From the NCBI GenBank assembly GCA_011390955.1, contig JAABRM010000002.1, forward strand, positions 186,001-250,000: 64,000 bases of DNA, given 5' to 3'. Each line of letters begins with the position of its first letter. Position 1 is the first letter of the stretch. The position numbers were made by a program, and so were the translations under genes. Shown piece by piece: positions 36,924 to 46,637 of the stretch. This stretch comes from Oscillatoriales cyanobacterium (GTDB taxonomy: Bacteria > Cyanobacteriota > Cyanobacteriia > Cyanobacteriales > Laspinemataceae). Under the pieces are notes generated by a model that saw only the letters and a list, made by a program, of their open reading frames with translations, did not search any database and was not told the origin of the DNA.

Positions 36924-37784
36924 TTACGCCACTTCTACCTTATTATTTAAAGGTTGAGCGTGTTCTACGCGGAAGACATTGGCATAAAGGTTGGCAATAA
37001 TTTGTTTGCCTTCTTGAGTCAGTTCAAGATACTTCAGGGCATGGTGAATATAGGGATAAACGCCGTGCCAATAAAACTTGGGATAATTGTCCCGTAAATC
37101 CCCCGGATTTTTATAGTTTAAACTGGCATTTGTGCCGGTTTCTTCAAATTCATAAAACAGCGCACTAATCTTTTGCAAATAGCGCGGGTCACTCATTTGA
37201 CCAATCAGATCCGCCGCTCGAACCAGTCCCGGATAATTCACCGTATCCTGATGATCCTCATCGGAAGGCACCGGAAAACGAGTCAGTTCGATGTTCCGCA
37301 TAATGGTCTGAGCATCAATCAGTTTGTGACCGCAGAAGCGTTCGCTAATAAAAAGTTTACCCCGATCCACATGATAGGGGGTTAGGCTGGCATCGGTTGC
37401 CCCGGAAGGCAAGGACACCGTTTGAGCATCAATTCCGGTGGCATAAAATCCTAATAATTTGGAGTCTTGGCGGCAAACCCCTTTGACGTAGCCAATATCG
37501 TGACACAGTAGGGAAATGGTGAAATGTAACCAATCTTCGCAGGAAACCCCACCCTCGCGGATATGCTTGCCCCGCAAAATTTCCTGACCGACTAATGTCA
37601 CCAGGATGGTATGTTCGACATTGTGATACAGGGCATCACTGTTGGCGATATTTTCTAAGGCCATTCCACCGGCCCAGGCAATAATCTCCGCGTAGTCTGG
37701 TTTATAACCTCCATAAGTCCTATGGTAGGCATCTTGAAGTTGATCGACAAAGGCGTTAATGAGTAGTTCAGTGGAGTTAAACAC
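36924..37784 (-). CDS. HD-domain metal-dependent phosphohydrolase
   Basis: The 286-residue protein starts at a GTG 9 bases after AGGAGGT. HD-type metal ligands are visible in SDALYHNVEHTILV (His) and LLCHDIGYVKGVC (His-Asp), with further ligands in GLVRAADLIGQMSD. The fold matches the cyanobacterial HD hydrolase family whose members act on nucleotides or phosphate esters. Substrate is unknown; second-messenger or nucleotide hydrolysis are possible. It is convergent with smpB. The C-terminal 90 residues (YPKFYWHGVYPYIHHALKYL) are conserved-looking helices. Confidence 0.82.
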   Translation of the reverse strand: MFNSTELLINAFVDQLQDAYHRTYGGYKPDYAEIIAWAGGMALENIANSDALYHNVEHTILVTLVGQEILRGKHIREGGVSCEDWLHFTISLLCHDIGYVKGVCRQDSKLLGFYATGIDAQTVSLPSGATDASLTPYHVDRGKLFISERFCGHKLIDAQTIMRNIELTRFPVPSDEDHQDTVNYPGLVRAADLIGQMSDPRYLQKISALFYEFEETGTNASLNYKNPGDLRDNYPKFYWHGVYPYIHHALKYLELTQEGKQIIANLYANVFRVEHAQPLNNKVEVA

Positions 37785-38271
37785 TGTAATTGACCTCCTG
37801 TAGGCGTTTTGTTTGAGGAAATTTAAGACTTATCCACGGTTGTGACATTTAGGGTTGTGTAGGGGTAATGCCCCCGTTTCGTCCCTATATATAGGGTGAG
37901 TGCGTAAGTCCTAAAAGTAACTGATAAGAATTTCTAACAAATAGCAAGTATCATTAATGTTTTTGTTATTCATGCCTAACGGTAGTCGTCACGATTGACA
38001 AGTATTCAGATATCAAGGATAACTTTCAGCTTAAAAGAATTTAGGGATTTCTGCCAATCATATCTCATCTTAAATCTAAATGGGTTAAGTCTGGGTTGCT
38101 TTTGGCCTACGTCCTGGCTGAAGATAGAGATATCCGATTTTGAGCATTAGGCCGTCCCAAAACCTGAGAACGGCGGATTGGCGATCGCACCGTGAATCAA
38201 AGAGTTTTCCTGGTTTTCCCCGTTTTCCCGATCGCGATCTAGCTAGGTTAAAGAAACGTTGAGGAGTACCC

Positions 38272-38364
38272 ATGATTGCCATTTTTCCAGCGGTATTTTC
38301 TCCGCTATATGCGGTCGATAACTGGCGCGGACTTAATTGCGATCGGGGCATAACTGAGGGCTAA
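38272..38364 (+). CDS. Possible 30-residue peptide
   Basis: ATG 38272 is preceded by GAGGAG at a 5-base spacing. The frame gives MIAIFPAVFSPLYAVDNWRG and ends ...NCDRGITEG. The first 15 residues are hydrophobic. There is no family match and no other support, so this could be chance. Confidence 0.25.
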   Translation: MIAIFPAVFSPLYAVDNWRGLNCDRGITEG

Positions 38365-38427
38365 CCTATCTAATTTTTAGATATATTTTGTTGAACCAAA
38401 AAATTATATTTTCTTAATAATTTTAAT

Positions 38428-38458
38428 CACTAAAATCAGATCTTTTCTGATTTTAGTG
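38428..38458. terminator. Strong stem-loop downstream of the exported-protein gene
   Basis: CACTAAAATCAGA and TCTGATTTTAGTG form 13 perfect pairs around a 5-base loop. It lies 114 bases past the stop of the 38572-39012 gene on the reverse strand; the following reverse-strand bases are AT-rich without a clean T-run. Confidence 0.5.
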
Positions 38459-38571
38459 AAATTAACAAAATTTAATATGTTAATTATTGGATTTATGTGA
38501 ATATCAAACCATGCTTAGGGATGATTGCTGAAGCTTAATCTTTGCATCAGAAAATCATCCCTCGGTCAAAT

Positions 38572-39012
38572 TTAAAATAGCTTAAATCCTATTTGACCAT
38601 TGAATCCGCGAATATTATGATAGCCAGCGCCAAAGAAAAAATTACCGTCGGGTCGAATTTGTACCCCAGCAGAATAGGCAAATTCTGACCCGTCGCTATT
38701 GCCTTTTTCATAGAGTCCAACGCCACCATAGCCAGAAATTAGACTAATAAAAGGAGGATTAATAAATTTCAGCACATCCACCCCCACAGCGTTTTGATTA
38801 TTGATGCCCAATTCAGCGCCAAAACCTAAAGCCCGAACCCCGACGGAATAAGTAAGTTCGCTGTCTTGAACACCGAGAGATGCCCAAGGTTGGGGAGTTA
38901 GTTGTGCGCTGGCTGGTTTGGCGGCAAAAGTGTTGCTGGCCGCGATCGCACTTCCTACTAAAGCAGTTCCGATTAGCGCATTTCTGATTAAAGATATACT
39001 TTTTCTAACCAT
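38572..39012 (-). CDS. Exported protein, small outer-membrane-barrel-like
   Basis: The start at 39012 (MVRKSISLIRNALIGTALVG) gives 146 residues with a signal peptide ending near FAAKPASAQ. The mature part alternates glycine and aromatic residues (SVGVRALGFGAELGINN, ISGYGGVGLYEKGN, NFFFGAGYHNIRGFNGQIGFKLF). It ends in a C-terminal phenylalanine, a usual outer-membrane beta-barrel signature. The upstream frame extension to 39069 is rejected because it would hide the signal peptide. Function is unknown. Confidence 0.7.
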   Translation of the reverse strand: MVRKSISLIRNALIGTALVGSAIAASNTFAAKPASAQLTPQPWASLGVQDSELTYSVGVRALGFGAELGINNQNAVGVDVLKFINPPFISLISGYGGVGLYEKGNSDGSEFAYSAGVQIRPDGNFFFGAGYHNIRGFNGQIGFKLF

Positions 39013-39168
39013 GATGATTATTTTGCCTTTTTTTGGCCTAATATATGCCCATAAAATATCAACTGTCACCTAAAAAATTAGCCTATATTTGATAAAATAA
39101 GCATGATAATTAGACTACGTTTTAAACGGATAAACTTGATATTTTATGGTTAAATAAGTTAGAGTAAA

Positions 39169-40092
39169 TTAAAAAGATAAAGTTCCAATTTGGCCATCCA
39201 GTTCAACGATCGCCCCTACAGGTAATGCGGCATTGGCCCCATCGTGACCAAAGGCCAAATCAGAAACAATGGGAATGCCTAAATCTGAAAGGCGATCGCG
39301 CAACACTTCCGCCACAGTCAAACTGGGATTTTTGGCTAAATTATCACAATCGCTAAACCGGCCCAAAGCAATCCCTCGTACTCCGGCAAAAGCCCCCATC
39401 ATCCGCCACTGTGTCAACATTCGATCGATGCGATAAGGGGCTTCTCCGACATCTTCAAACGCCAAAATCACCCCATCTAAAGATGGCTGAACGGGGGTAT
39501 GTAGCAGATAGGTGGCTACGGTAAGATTTCCGGCAAGTAAACGTCCGGTGACTTTCCCACCGCCCCAGGCTTCCCCGGTCAACGGGGCTAAAGGGCGTCC
39601 TTCTACTAGGTCGAAAAGTCGCTGCACCGACCAATCCGGTTCATCTGGCAAAGTGGTTAATACCGGCCCATGTACGGCGCCAACCCCTTGCTGATAGAGA
39701 CTCCACAGCAAAGCGGTGATATCGGAAAACCCAATTAACCATTTAGGGTTTAATTGACCGGATGTGTCTTTGGGCCAATGCCAATTTTCCAGTAACCGGG
39801 CGGCGCCATAGCCCCCACGGGCACAGAGGACGCCATTACAGAGGCGATCGCGCCAACTTTCGGTCAACTGCTGCCGACGCTGACTATCGGTGCCCGCTAA
39901 ATAGCCCCAGACGCGATCGTAACCGGGAGATAATTCAACTTGATAACCGCGCTGACGCCAAATTTCCAACCCTTTTGCCCAAGTTTCTGATATTAGAGCC
40001 CCACTGGGGGCAACCAAATTTATGCGATCGCCTGGTTGCAAAGGTGCAGCAAATTGAATATCCGATGGGAAATTTTCCTGTTGAGATTGCAT
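39169..40092 (-). CDS. LD-carboxypeptidase / MccF-like S66 peptidase
   Basis: The 307-residue protein is an S66 serine peptidase. Ser123 lies in LIGFSDITALLW (nucleophile), the catalytic Glu in ILAFEDVGEAPYRIDRML, and the His in FGHDGANAALPVG. The N-terminal domain has INLVAPSGALIS and VLCARGGYGAARLL. Enzymes of this family trim L,D-bonds of murein tetrapeptides during cell-wall recycling or cleave microcin C-type aminoacyl nucleotides. With no microcin context, murein recycling is the likelier role. No signal peptide is seen, in line with cytoplasmic action. Confidence 0.9.
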   Translation of the reverse strand: MQSQQENFPSDIQFAAPLQPGDRINLVAPSGALISETWAKGLEIWRQRGYQVELSPGYDRVWGYLAGTDSQRRQQLTESWRDRLCNGVLCARGGYGAARLLENWHWPKDTSGQLNPKWLIGFSDITALLWSLYQQGVGAVHGPVLTTLPDEPDWSVQRLFDLVEGRPLAPLTGEAWGGGKVTGRLLAGNLTVATYLLHTPVQPSLDGVILAFEDVGEAPYRIDRMLTQWRMMGAFAGVRGIALGRFSDCDNLAKNPSLTVAEVLRDRLSDLGIPIVSDLAFGHDGANAALPVGAIVELDGQIGTLSF

Positions 40093-40227
40093 TTCAGTTA
40101 TTTTAGCCAGAATGTTTTAACTAGAATGTTTTAACTAGAATATCTTAGCCAGAATATCTTAGCCTAATTTATCAAGATATAAAAAAGGTGCGATCGGGAA
40201 TATTTGAAAAACCGTTATAAACGTTGC

Positions 40228-41643
40228 TCAATCTGGTAATTCTTCTCGATAATTATCCCCAGGGGAAATTGAAGGATGCATAGTAGATGGGGATTGATAA
40301 CCAGAAGTTTTATTGAGTTGACTTAATTGACTCAAAGCCCATCGAGCCGTTTCTTGAACTTCCGGATCCGTATCATCAACCGCATGAGTTAATAACTGCG
40401 TAATTTGATTAATCAAATCATAAATCCGGGTTAAATCTCTAATCGCATTTTTACGAACATCAGGACTTCGATCTTGCAGGGAGAGTGCCAGGGCTCGGTT
40501 CAGGGGTTTGAGAGTCCGAGTGCCAATTTCTGACAATGCCCCCAGAATTAAACTGGTTTGCTTAGAATCGGAATCAATGATTAAATCTACTAAAGGCTGT
40601 ATTGCCCTAGAATCACCTTGTTGACTCAGTTCCCAAATAGATTTACGTCGTTTTACTGGGTCGGGATTTTGTAAATCTTTAATTAATTCTTCGATAATAT
40701 CGATTTTGGCCAAGCGAGTAGTTTCGTCGATCGCTAAACTTCTGTTGTTTGTATTTGTATTGGCGGTAATTTCTAAATTTTCTTGAGGAAAAGATGCCCG
40801 GTTTTCTGGGAGGTTAGGCAAAGGTTGCTCTGCCGGATGGTTTCCGTGATGCTCTGGTTGATTTGCCGATTGATTTGCCGATTGATTTGCCGATTGATTT
40901 GCCGATTGATTTGCCGATTGATTTTGATGATTTGATGACCGATTAAAAGGCTGAACATCCTCGGTTATTATTGGCGCATCTGGAGATTTTCTGCCAAAAA
41001 AACCCCGAAAAAAATTTCGCTTTTTTGTGGGTTTATTTTGGTGACTATCTGGCCGATCTTTTTCAGAATTTGGCTCGGATTTTGGTTGATGATTTTCCGC
41101 TGAATTGTTATCAATGGCTGAGAGGTTAGGGGGCAGATTATGGAGTGAAACTTCAGCAGAATTTTGCTCCGTCGGATCTGCGATTGCTTCACTTTCTTCA
41201 TGTTGGTTGCCGGTGGTTGTCTGAGAATTAATCTCGGAGAATGATTTTTCCTCGTCGGCACCCTCGGCATTAGTTGATTCATCACCCTCGTTTTCAACGC
41301 TGGAATTGGTGACTAGATAGAATAATCCAGCAAAAATAGACGCACCGAAGATCGTCGCAAAGATAATTAAAGCGATCCAAAATAAATCTTTGTTAGACTT
41401 ACTTTTATTTTCACCAGTGGCGATCGACTCTAAGTATTCAGAATTACTGAGAATATTGGCATTTGCTGAAGCCTGGAATGGCTGACCCAACGAGTTAGAC
41501 CCCAGAAAAGTCTCAGAGGTGCTCTGGGACGCTTCCCTGGTAGAAATCCGAACTTGCCCGATTTGACTCGCTGAACTAGGATCGCAGCCGAAGCTACTCA
41601 GACTGATGATTAAAGATAAAATAAGACGGTAAGAGGTCATCAT
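40228..41643 (-). CDS. Membrane-anchored HEAT-repeat protein with NQSA repeats
   Basis: The 471-residue protein starts with a signal-like segment (LILSLIISLSSFGC), has a transmembrane helix (FWIALIIFATIFGASIFAGLFYLV) near residue 90-110, and a long hydrophilic Asn/Glu/Ser-rich region with five NQSA units. The C-terminal 130 residues hold HEAT-like repeats: DPVKRRKSIWELSQQGDSRA, IDSDSKQTSLILGALSEIG, SPDVRKNAIRDLTRIY and DPEVQETARWALSQL. Related HEAT domains occur in phycobilin lyases, but the C-terminal repeats here look like a protein-binding scaffold. The 12-bp coding repeat (GATTTGCCGATT) lies at about 40858-40920. Confidence 0.75.
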   Translation of the reverse strand: MMTSYRLILSLIISLSSFGCDPSSASQIGQVRISTREASQSTSETFLGSNSLGQPFQASANANILSNSEYLESIATGENKSKSNKDLFWIALIIFATIFGASIFAGLFYLVTNSSVENEGDESTNAEGADEEKSFSEINSQTTTGNQHEESEAIADPTEQNSAEVSLHNLPPNLSAIDNNSAENHQPKSEPNSEKDRPDSHQNKPTKKRNFFRGFFGRKSPDAPIITEDVQPFNRSSNHQNQSANQSANQSANQSANQSANQPEHHGNHPAEQPLPNLPENRASFPQENLEITANTNTNNRSLAIDETTRLAKIDIIEELIKDLQNPDPVKRRKSIWELSQQGDSRAIQPLVDLIIDSDSKQTSLILGALSEIGTRTLKPLNRALALSLQDRSPDVRKNAIRDLTRIYDLINQITQLLTHAVDDTDPEVQETARWALSQLSQLNKTSGYQSPSTMHPSISPGDNYREELPD

Positions 41644-41759
41644 AACCTTTAACTAACCTTACTCAGGGTGAAAAGCAGCAACCAGAGTCATCATATCCCG
41701 GAGTTTCAGCTAAGGTCATCCTTTCGATCGCCGATATGATTTCGCGTTTCCGCAAAAGA

Positions 41760-41806
41760 CAAGTGCGATGCCCGTCTCTGGATCCGAGTCAAGCAGAATC
41801 GCACTT
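41760..41806 (-). terminator. Terminator-like stem after the EamA gene
   Basis: CAAGTGCGAT and ATCGCACTTG form ten perfect pairs, and the reverse strand continues TCTTTTGC. It is 21 bases downstream of the EamA stop and separates that gene from the HEAT-protein gene. Confidence 0.6.
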
Positions 41807-41826
41807 GTTTTGATGCCAATAACCGT

Positions 41827-42945
41827 TTAAGAATCAGATTCTAGGCTCTGAACTTTTACCGGAACTTCAATCGGTGGGTTTTCTTTGACAAATGACAGAC
41901 GCAATTTTTCGGGGGTAGATGGATTTCCCAGATAAACACTGGCTGCGTTTGACTGCTGGAATTTGAGTTTTTCAGCGATCGCCTGCCGCTGATTAATTAA
42001 ATAGATACTAACCAGGGTCAGACCGACACCGATAGATTGCACCCTAGATAACGTTTCCGACAAAAAGATATTACCAAACATTAATGCAAACACAGGTGTG
42101 AGGAAAGTCAGCGCACTGAGACTGGTGAGATTGCCTTTGGCGGCAAAATAGAAAAACAGACCATAGGCGATCGCGCTCCCAAACACAGTGGAATATGCCA
42201 AAGCAAGCCAACCATCCCAGTTAATATTAACCCACTGTTCTGATTCTGTCGTGGCACTAATCACCCACAACGGAATCCCGCCCAAAATCATGTGCCATCC
42301 GGTAGCCACTACGGGATCCGCTTCCCGGGCTAAACGACGCATCATCACCGTTCCCGCAGCCATTGATAAAGCGGACAAAAGCATCAACCATTGACCATTG
42401 TCAAATAACTGGCTGAAGTCTAGAGACGGCATTAAATTTTGTCCATGCAGCCAACCGACGATCCAAGCATCGGGCAATCCAATCAGACTAATGCCCAAAA
42501 TACCAATAATCAAGCCGATCGCACCGATCGCCCCAATCACTTCCCCAAATAACCATGCGGATAACAACGCCACTGCCAGGGGTTGAGAATCAATCATCAC
42601 CGATCCTAACCCAGCGTTAGTTCTGACCAAGCCTTCCGCCAAAAACCCTTGAAACATCATCCCATCGACCACCGCAAAGGCGAGGATCCACAGCCATGCT
42701 TGGACGGTTTTCGGCTGGGGACGACCACTCAAAAAAGCGACCAACAATACCAAGGCCCCCGCAGGCACTAAGCGAACTCCCGCCATAAACATGGGTGTGG
42801 TGTGGGGCATCACCCCTTTCATGGCCACCATTGCCGTTCCCCAAAAGAAAAATGGTGCGATGAGGAATAGCAACCGGATCGCGGAGTTAAGCGGTGACGC
42901 AATGGTAGATTCTTTGCTGGCCGGAAATTCAAGTTGTTTCAACAT
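41827..42945 (-). CDS. EamA-family (DMT) transporter
   Basis: The 372-residue protein has ten predicted transmembrane helices in two EamA repeats. Repeat one includes FFWGTAMVAMKGVMPHTTPMF and GLVRTNAGLGSVMIDSQPLA; repeat two includes AYSTVFGSAIAYGLFFYFAA and LSALTFLTPVFALMFGNIFL. These are drug/metabolite exporters of the plasma membrane; the substrate cannot be told. A 60-residue soluble C terminus rich in Ser/Lys/Pro follows. The motif MFMAGVRLVPAGALVLLV marks the usual helix-2 region. Confidence 0.9.
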   Translation of the reverse strand: MLKQLEFPASKESTIASPLNSAIRLLFLIAPFFFWGTAMVAMKGVMPHTTPMFMAGVRLVPAGALVLLVAFLSGRPQPKTVQAWLWILAFAVVDGMMFQGFLAEGLVRTNAGLGSVMIDSQPLAVALLSAWLFGEVIGAIGAIGLIIGILGISLIGLPDAWIVGWLHGQNLMPSLDFSQLFDNGQWLMLLSALSMAAGTVMMRRLAREADPVVATGWHMILGGIPLWVISATTESEQWVNINWDGWLALAYSTVFGSAIAYGLFFYFAAKGNLTSLSALTFLTPVFALMFGNIFLSETLSRVQSIGVGLTLVSIYLINQRQAIAEKLKFQQSNAASVYLGNPSTPEKLRLSFVKENPPIEVPVKVQSLESDS

Positions 42946-43325
42946 AAGCTGGTTAAAAGATTTTGGTTAAACTGTCGTACCGCGAAGCGGATCGAGCAAC
43001 GCCAATCGCGCTCCGGGGGACTTGAAGGAGGCGATCGGTGCCATCGTTTTGCTGATTTTAATCATTGTACTAAATTATGTACTTATATGTAGTTATGTTA
43101 ACTTTTTTAAGAATTTTCTCTTTTCCGTTAAGGAATCGCAATTTTCCGTGGAAGGGAGCCAGGGTTACAGCGATCGCGCGATCGGTTCATCGATCGGTTC
43201 ATTTCAGCGAAAAAATATCAGATTGCTCAACCCTGCTTGTAAACTGATAGATAAAGAAAGTCATAATTAAGGCAGTCAGCACCCTGACTCGCTGTCCTGA
43301 TTCACGAATATTTGTTAATTACCCC
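42946..43325. other. Divergent gap between the EamA gene and sppA
   Basis: The 380 bases hold the promoters of both genes and a TACCGCGAAGCGG-type small repeat near 42975. A hydrophobic forward frame from a TTG at 43022 has no family signature and is not called. Confidence 0.45.
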
Positions 43326-44156
43326 ATGATTTGGCCGTTTAAGAAGTTTCGTAAACAAATTGCTCGAATTGAAATTACCGGCGCGATCGCGTCTAGCACC
43401 CGTAAAAAGGTCTTAGAATCTCTCAAAATCGTTGAAGAGAGAAAGTTTCCCGCCTTGCTGCTGCGAATTGATAGCCCTGGGGGCACCGTGGGAGACTCCC
43501 AGGAAATCTACAGCGCCCTGAAGCGACTAGGCGAAAAAGTGAAAATCATCGCCAGCTTTGGCAACATTTCCGCCTCTGGGGGCGTGTATATCGGCATGGG
43601 CGCCCATCATATTATGGCCAACCCAGGCACGATCACTGGCAGCATTGGGGTAATTCTCCGAGGCAATAATATCGAACGCCTCCTAGAAAAAATCGGTGTG
43701 TCGTTCAAAGTAATCAAATCAGGCCCCTATAAAGATATCCTCGCCTTTGACCGAGAACTGACTGACCCAGAAAAAAATATTCTCCAAGAGTTAATCGACA
43801 CCAGTTATCAACAATTTGTGGAAACCGTCGCCACCTCGCGGAATTTAGCCGTGGAAACGGTGAAAAATTTTGCTGATGGGCGGATTTTTACCGGACAGCA
43901 AGCTTTGGCACTGGGCATTGTAGACCGTCTGGGAACTGAGGAAGAAGCCCGTGTTTGGGCCGCAGAGTTAGTCGGTCTCGACCCGAAAAAAACTCAGTGC
44001 ATTACCCTCGAAGAACGAAAACCGACATTAAATCGGTTGTTGGGAAATCAGGTGACCACAAATTTTTTGGCGATCGGGGGACTGACTGCCCAGCTTGATT
44101 GGTTGGAATTTGAACTGGCCACCAGCGGTCAACCGTTATGGCTTTATCGACCTTAG
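43326..44156 (+). CDS. sppA: Signal peptide peptidase SppA (S49)
   Basis: The 276-residue protein is the short form of SppA. It has LLLRIDSPGGTVGDSQEIY, the nucleophile Ser84 in GNISASGGVYIGM, and the lysine of IKSGPYKDI as general base. The family PGTITGSIGVILRGNN and FADGRIFTGQQALALGIVD segments are both present. The enzyme degrades cleaved signal peptides in the membrane; in cyanobacteria SppA-type proteases are also linked to phycobilisome and PSII turnover. There is no N-terminal membrane helix, as in several cyanobacterial short forms. Confidence 0.93.
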   Translation: MIWPFKKFRKQIARIEITGAIASSTRKKVLESLKIVEERKFPALLLRIDSPGGTVGDSQEIYSALKRLGEKVKIIASFGNISASGGVYIGMGAHHIMANPGTITGSIGVILRGNNIERLLEKIGVSFKVIKSGPYKDILAFDRELTDPEKNILQELIDTSYQQFVETVATSRNLAVETVKNFADGRIFTGQQALALGIVDRLGTEEEARVWAAELVGLDPKKTQCITLEERKPTLNRLLGNQVTTNFLAIGGLTAQLDWLEFELATSGQPLWLYRP

Positions 44157-44164
44157 ACCAATCT

Positions 44165-44280
44165 TGTTATGGGTTATTTGTTGTTTGTGCTTGGTTATTT
44201 GCATTAAATAATAAGTAACAAATAACAAATAACTTATAAAAATAACAAGCAACAAATAAAAAATACAAAATTACAAAATA
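44165..44280. repeat. Heptamer-like AAATAAC / GTTATTTG array
   Basis: Short units of GTTATTTGTT and their complement AACAAATAAC lie back to back between sppA and aroH, allowing a weak hairpin. Confidence 0.65.
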
Positions 44281-44302
44281 AATGATCGTGGAGGATTGTA
44301 AC

Positions 44303-44719
44303 GTGGAGTGGACAGTTCGGGCGATTCGTGGCGCTACCACAGCGGAGAGTAATACGATTCAGGGGATCCGAGTTGCGGTGACGGAATTACTGGATGCTTT
44401 GGAAGTCGGAAATCAGCTAGATCCAGAAACAATTATTAGTGCCACATTTACCGTGACTCGCGATCTGGATGCGATTTTTCCCGCAGCGATCGCCCGTCAA
44501 AGACCAAAATGGGATCGGGTGGCTTTGCTAGATGTACAACACATGCACGTGGAAAATGACCTCAAGCGTTGCATTCGCTTTTTGATCCATGTGAATCTGC
44601 CCATATCCCATCCAGAAATATATCACCCCTATTTGCGTGAGGCGAAAAATCTCCGACCGGATCGGGGTGCGCCCTTGTCTCACCTTCCACCGACTCCCGC
44701 GATCCATTCCGCTAAGTAA
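44303..44719 (+). CDS. aroH: Chorismate mutase, AroH class
   Basis: AroH converts chorismate to prephenate for Phe/Tyr synthesis. The 138-residue protein has the AroH pattern: VRAIRGATTAESNTIQGI with the active-site Arg, LDPETIISATFTVTRDLDAIFPA, and VALLDVQHMHVENDLKRCIR. The GTG at 44303 gives M-EWTVRAIRG, and GGAGG lies 8 bases before it; the ATG at 44282 would place that Shine-Dalgarno inside the gene. The C-terminal tail after YLREAKNLRPD is slightly longer than usual. hemE follows after about 475 bases. Confidence 0.92.
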   Translation: MEWTVRAIRGATTAESNTIQGIRVAVTELLDALEVGNQLDPETIISATFTVTRDLDAIFPAAIARQRPKWDRVALLDVQHMHVENDLKRCIRFLIHVNLPISHPEIYHPYLREAKNLRPDRGAPLSHLPPTPAIHSAK

Positions 44720-44744
44720 TAGACAATTCTGGCAAAATTCGTGC

Positions 44745-44930
44745 CAAGCCCCCCTTTTTAAGCTAATCTTGTAGGGGTTTTGAAACCACGAAAAATCGTT
44801 ATTTGCAATGCTTGCGCCCCTAGGGTCTGGTTTCCTTTCGCTAGAGTCGGGTTTGCCAAGCTAGGGGGCGCAAGCATTGCGCCCCTACAAAACCCCTAAA
44901 AGATTAGCTTTTTAAGGGGGGTTGGGGGGA
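44745..44930. repeat. Large nested inverted repeat between aroH and hemE
   Basis: The outer arms CCCCCCTTTTTAAGCTAATC and GATTAGCTTTTTAAGGGGGG are almost perfect complements. Inside, GTAGGGGTTTTG pairs with CAAAACCCCTA, and inside that a family D palindrome (GCAATGCTTGCGCCCCTA / TAGGGGGCGCAAGCATTGC). The three layers make a hairpin about 185 bases long. The gap from 44931 to 45193 holds no other feature. Confidence 0.85.
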
Positions 44931-45193
44931 TCGAGATCGGTATTTTGTCAGAATTGTCGATTAATTTTCCGGTACAGCCTGCTCAGAAATAATCCCCTAA
45001 AGCCCTCACCCTAAATCCCTCTCTAATGCTTATGAGAGGGACGAGAGAGATTCGATGGGATTATTTGTGAACAAGCTGTAACATCGAAGATAACGTCGAA
45101 GATAACATCAAGGATTGTAAAGACAGTAAAAATCAGGATCCGGGCAGTGGTAAGCTTAACGGTTGTATTTAATCGATTAATAGTCAAGTACAG

Positions 45194-46258
<1,065 letters not shown>

Positions 46259-46637
46259 TCATCGATCCCCCCAACCCCCAGATCCCCCCTGACCCCCCTT
46301 AAAAAGGGGGGAACCGCTTAAAAACGCCACTCGGCTTTTTGGTATTTATATTGTAGGGTGGGCAAAAGTCCACGATTATATATGCTAGGGTGGGGTGAAT
46401 ATTTTTGCCCACCCTACGAATCTTGTTGGGGCAATTCTTCCAGGGATTGCCCCAATTCACGTTTTTAGGGAGCAATTTAGGGAGCAATTTAGGCATCTAG
46501 CGGCGGAAATAGGGACTGAAATTGGGAAATTTTGCTTTGATGCAATTGAAAATCTGGCGATCGCACTATAGAATCTAAGTCTAAAATTGAAAATCTAGCC
46601 CATCACTCACCCAGCTTATCCTGAGAGATTTTTTCTA
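46259..46637. other. Repeat-bearing gap between hemE and the epimerase
   Basis: It holds a CCCCCCTTAAAAAGGGGGG palindrome near 46294-46312 and an intact family G repeat at 46352-46418. Family G is bounded by GTAGGGTGGGCAAAAGT and TTTTTGCCCACCCTAC. The remainder is the epimerase leader. Confidence 0.8.
46352..46418. repeat. Family G repeat (intact copy)
   Basis: A 67-bp element with inverted ends TAGGGTGGGCAAAAGT / ATTTTTGCCCACCCTA. Its middle is CCACGATTATATATGCTAGG. The second copy, near 60031-60223, is split by a MITE. Confidence 0.85.

Larger units (their letters stand above)
37785..38571. other. Long gene-poor gap upstream of the HD gene
   Basis: The 787 bases hold the HD-gene leader, a GTGCGTAAGTCC repeat fragment near 37900, and a perfect 13-pair stem (CACTAAAATCAGA / TCTGATTTTAGTG) at 38428-38458. 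They also hold a second, looser stem, AGGGATGATT / AATCATCCCT, at about 38516-38563. The reverse frame at 38085-38351 looks spurious. A short forward frame with a good ribosome binding site is listed separately. Confidence 0.5.

Noticed and set aside
38085-38351. 88-residue reverse frame
   Set aside because: Arg/Ser/Gly-rich with no recognisable fold or start signal; looks like chance.
43022-43270. 82-residue hydrophobic forward frame from a TTG codon
   Set aside because: Weak start, no family, and the second half is composed of HIP1-derived sequence.
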